NCBI GenBank assembly: GCA_024709285.1
Contig: JANJWY010000236.1
Span: 1 to 7,499 of the forward strand
Reading direction: 5' to 3'
Source: Erysipelotrichaceae bacterium
GTDB taxonomy: Bacteria; Bacillota_I; Bacilli_A; Erysipelotrichales; Erysipelotrichaceae
DNA: 7,499 nucleotides
Shown: positions 6,367 to 7,499 of the stretch, one piece after another
Numbering within the stretch: the first letter of the stretch is position 1
How the letters are laid out: every line of letters begins with the position of its first letter
Notes under the pieces: model-generated
The model's database searches: none
What the model was told of the DNA's origin: nothing
What the model saw: the letters and a program-made list of their open reading frames with translations, nothing else
Position numbers and translations under genes: made by a program

Positions 6367-6400
6367 AATACTTGCCTCCTTTATGAGAGTTACTGACTTT

Positions 6401-6406
6401 ATTATA
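6401..6406 (-). promoter_or_regulatory. Candidate -10 box for the DUF2238 gene
   Basis: There is a perfect TATAAT on the minus strand, 18 bases before the ribosome binding site at 6382-6375. No good -35 box or extended -10 TG is present at the proper distance, so activity is uncertain. Confidence 0.4.
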
Positions 6407-6440
6407 TCGCTAATTACGAAATAAAGTGATTTATACAAAT

Positions 6441-6468
6441 AAAAACCTCAAATTAAATGTTTGAGGTT
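6441..6468 (-). terminator. Rho-independent terminator of the glycosyltransferase gene
   Basis: AACCTCAAA (6468-6460 on the minus strand) pairs perfectly with TTTGAGGTT (6452-6444) around a 7-base loop, and the minus strand continues with a T run (6445-6441). It lies 16 bases past the glycosyltransferase stop codon and separates that gene from the DUF2238 gene. Confidence 0.88.
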
Positions 6469-6484
6469 AAAAATAATGATTTGA

Positions 6485-7411
6485 CTAGTTTGCCCGGAAG
6501 TACAGCGACAATGCATTCATTCTTGTACTCCACAGTTTTGCATGTTTCTTGATTTTTGTCATATTGTCACTGATTTGTTCTTTTGAATAAAATGCCCGAT
6601 AGTTTTTGAGCAAATTGATTCTGCGGTTTGCCAGATAATCAAGGAATACCAATCGCTGTTCATCAGTTATATCACTAGAAAGATAAATTTCTGTCAGTGT
6701 ATCAAATATATACAGACTGTCATGATGACGAACGGCAAGATTATAGGGATCTTGCGTGATTGCCCCGTGCCGTACGAAAATATTGGCAAAATCAATATCG
6801 ATGAACTGAACTCTTCGAGCTTTTAGAAATACCTGGGGAGACCAAAGGATATCTTCATAAACCAAACCTTCTTTAAACCAGCACTCATTTTCAATCAGGA
6901 AATTCCGGTTGTACAGTTTATTCCAGACACCGTTGTTAATACCTTTCATCCGCATCGTTTCTTCCATGTACTGGGGTCCTGTAAGTACTTTATCGAGCAA
7001 ATGTACCGGTTTATTGGTCGGTACCGGCACTTTTCCGGTAATGCTTATACGAAATCCGGCCCCATAGGCAATATCCAGATTATTGTAAACGGCTTTGCTG
7101 ACAAGCCGTTCGATACCTGTAGGAGATATCGTATCATCACTGTCCACAAACAGCACATATTCCCCTTGCGCCAATTTTAATCCCGTATTACGCGTAGTAG
7201 CCACACCTGCGTTTTTCTGATGAAATGCTCTGACTCGAGTATCCTTTTTTGCCAACTCATCAAGCAAAGCAGCACTTTCATCCGTACTTCCATCATCAAT
7301 AGCAATGATTTCAAAATTCTTATACGTCTGATTGAAGATGCTTTCAAAACAACGCTCCAAAAACCGCTCAACATTATAAATCGGAACAATGACACTGACA
7401 AGATGATCCAT
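6485..7411 (-). CDS. Family 2 glycosyltransferase
   Basis: This is a GT-A fold, inverting nucleotide-sugar glycosyltransferase of family GT2, 308 residues, with no membrane segment. VSVIVPIYNVERFLERC (5-21) is the family N-terminus. DDGSTDES (39-46) binds the nucleotide, DSDD (90-93) is the DxD-type metal site, and YEDILW (185-190) carries the ED pair that usually supplies the catalytic base. NKLY (164-167) is a typical block between them. Residues 220-308 are a helical C-terminal region of unknown role. Acceptor and sugar cannot be read from sequence; exopolysaccharide, teichoic acid or glycolipid synthesis are all possible. The frame is open to 7486. The ATG at 7409-7411 is preferred because GGGAG (7422-7418) is 6 bases upstream and the family motif begins at once; the longer frame crosses the promoter. 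It is monocistronic within the window. Confidence 0.93.
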   Translation of the reverse strand: MDHLVSVIVPIYNVERFLERCFESIFNQTYKNFEIIAIDDGSTDESAALLDELAKKDTRVRAFHQKNAGVATTRNTGLKLAQGEYVLFVDSDDTISPTGIERLVSKAVYNNLDIAYGAGFRISITGKVPVPTNKPVHLLDKVLTGPQYMEETMRMKGINNGVWNKLYNRNFLIENECWFKEGLVYEDILWSPQVFLKARRVQFIDIDFANIFVRHGAITQDPYNLAVRHHDSLYIFDTLTEIYLSSDITDEQRLVFLDYLANRRINLLKNYRAFYSKEQISDNMTKIKKHAKLWSTRMNALSLYFRAN

Positions 7412-7425
7412 ATATTTCTCCCATT

Positions 7426-7455
7426 CGCGATATGAGTTTATTGTATCAAATCGCG
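7426..7455. repeat. 30-bp imperfect palindrome over the glycosyltransferase promoter
   Basis: CGCGATATGA (7426-7435) and TCAAATCGCG (7446-7455) are inverted copies with 9 of 10 positions paired (the mismatch is 7432/7449) and a 10-base centre that holds part of the -10 region. The placement over the -10 box and start site is typical of a repressor operator. A hairpin in DNA or RNA is possible but less likely, because initiation near 7433 would leave half of it untranscribed from the proximal promoter. Confidence 0.55.
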
Positions 7456-7468
7456 CAATTATTCTCAA
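7440..7468 (-). promoter_or_regulatory. Proximal sigma-A-type promoter of the glycosyltransferase gene
   Basis: On the minus strand the -35 box is TTGAGA (7468-7463), the spacer is 17 bases, and the -10 box is TACAAT (7445-7440). The start would be near 7433, giving a leader of about 22 bases. The -10 box lies exactly at the centre of the palindrome at 7426-7455. Confidence 0.6.
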
Positions 7469-7486
7469 CCCAATATCCGAAGTCAA
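7458..7486 (-). promoter_or_regulatory. Distal, overlapping sigma-A-type promoter of the glycosyltransferase gene
   Basis: On the minus strand the -35 box is TTGACT (7486-7481), the spacer is 17 bases, and the -10 box is AATAAT (7463-7458). Its -10 box shares its last base with the -35 of the proximal promoter, so the two cannot be occupied together. Confidence 0.5.
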
Positions 7487-7499
7487 GGCGTTTAAATAA

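Overview
The window reads as an ordinary chromosomal stretch from a low-to-moderate-GC Gram-positive bacterium (Bacillota). An Erysipelotrichia-like or related lineage is a guess from protein flavour only. The supports are strong AAGGAGG-type ribosome binding sites, TTGACT/TATAAT-type promoters, compact U-tailed terminators and a CCA-encoding tRNA gene. UGA is used as stop and TGG for Trp, so the code is the standard bacterial one. No phage, IS, integrase, CRISPR or toxin-antitoxin genes were seen.

Layout, left to right. Positions 11-97 are tRNA-Leu(CAA), followed by a terminator. Positions 284-1282 (minus) encode an unrecognised 332-residue protein with a C-terminal membrane anchor and a possible acetoacetate-decarboxylase-like core. 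It has a clear sigma-A-type promoter and its own terminator. A 332-base divergent intergenic region follows, and then a plus-strand gene (1618-2700) for a divergent ADP-ribosylglycohydrolase-fold protein. That gene converges on nagB (2731-3489, minus), with a bidirectional terminator between them. Next is a two-gene minus-strand operon: psuK (4516-5598), encoding a winged-helix/PfkB kinase fusion, and psuG (3606-4523), encoding pseudouridine-5'-phosphate glycosidase. The two reading frames overlap by 8 bases. Positions 5731-6366 (minus) encode a YjdF/DUF2238-type membrane protein with a TTG start, and 6485-7411 (minus) a family 2 glycosyltransferase with its own promoter and terminator.

Functionally, the one clear pathway is pseudouridine salvage. 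PsuK phosphorylates pseudouridine, and PsuG cleaves the C-glycosidic bond to uracil and ribose 5-phosphate. NagB nearby feeds amino-sugar phosphate into glycolysis, so two small sugar-phosphate catabolic units sit side by side. The other genes look like independent single-gene transcription units.

The main points of interest are four. The kinase carries a DNA-binding domain, and its own promoter carries a spaced direct repeat (possible autoregulation). The ADP-ribosylglycohydrolase-like protein lacks the usual metal-binding aspartate motifs. The glycosyltransferase promoter is embedded in a near-perfect 30-bp palindrome. The tail-anchored protein next to the tRNA is an orphan. I did not find strong evidence for a wholly new multi-gene system. 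Several start codons given here are shorter than the longest possible frame; each was chosen from a visible ribosome binding site.
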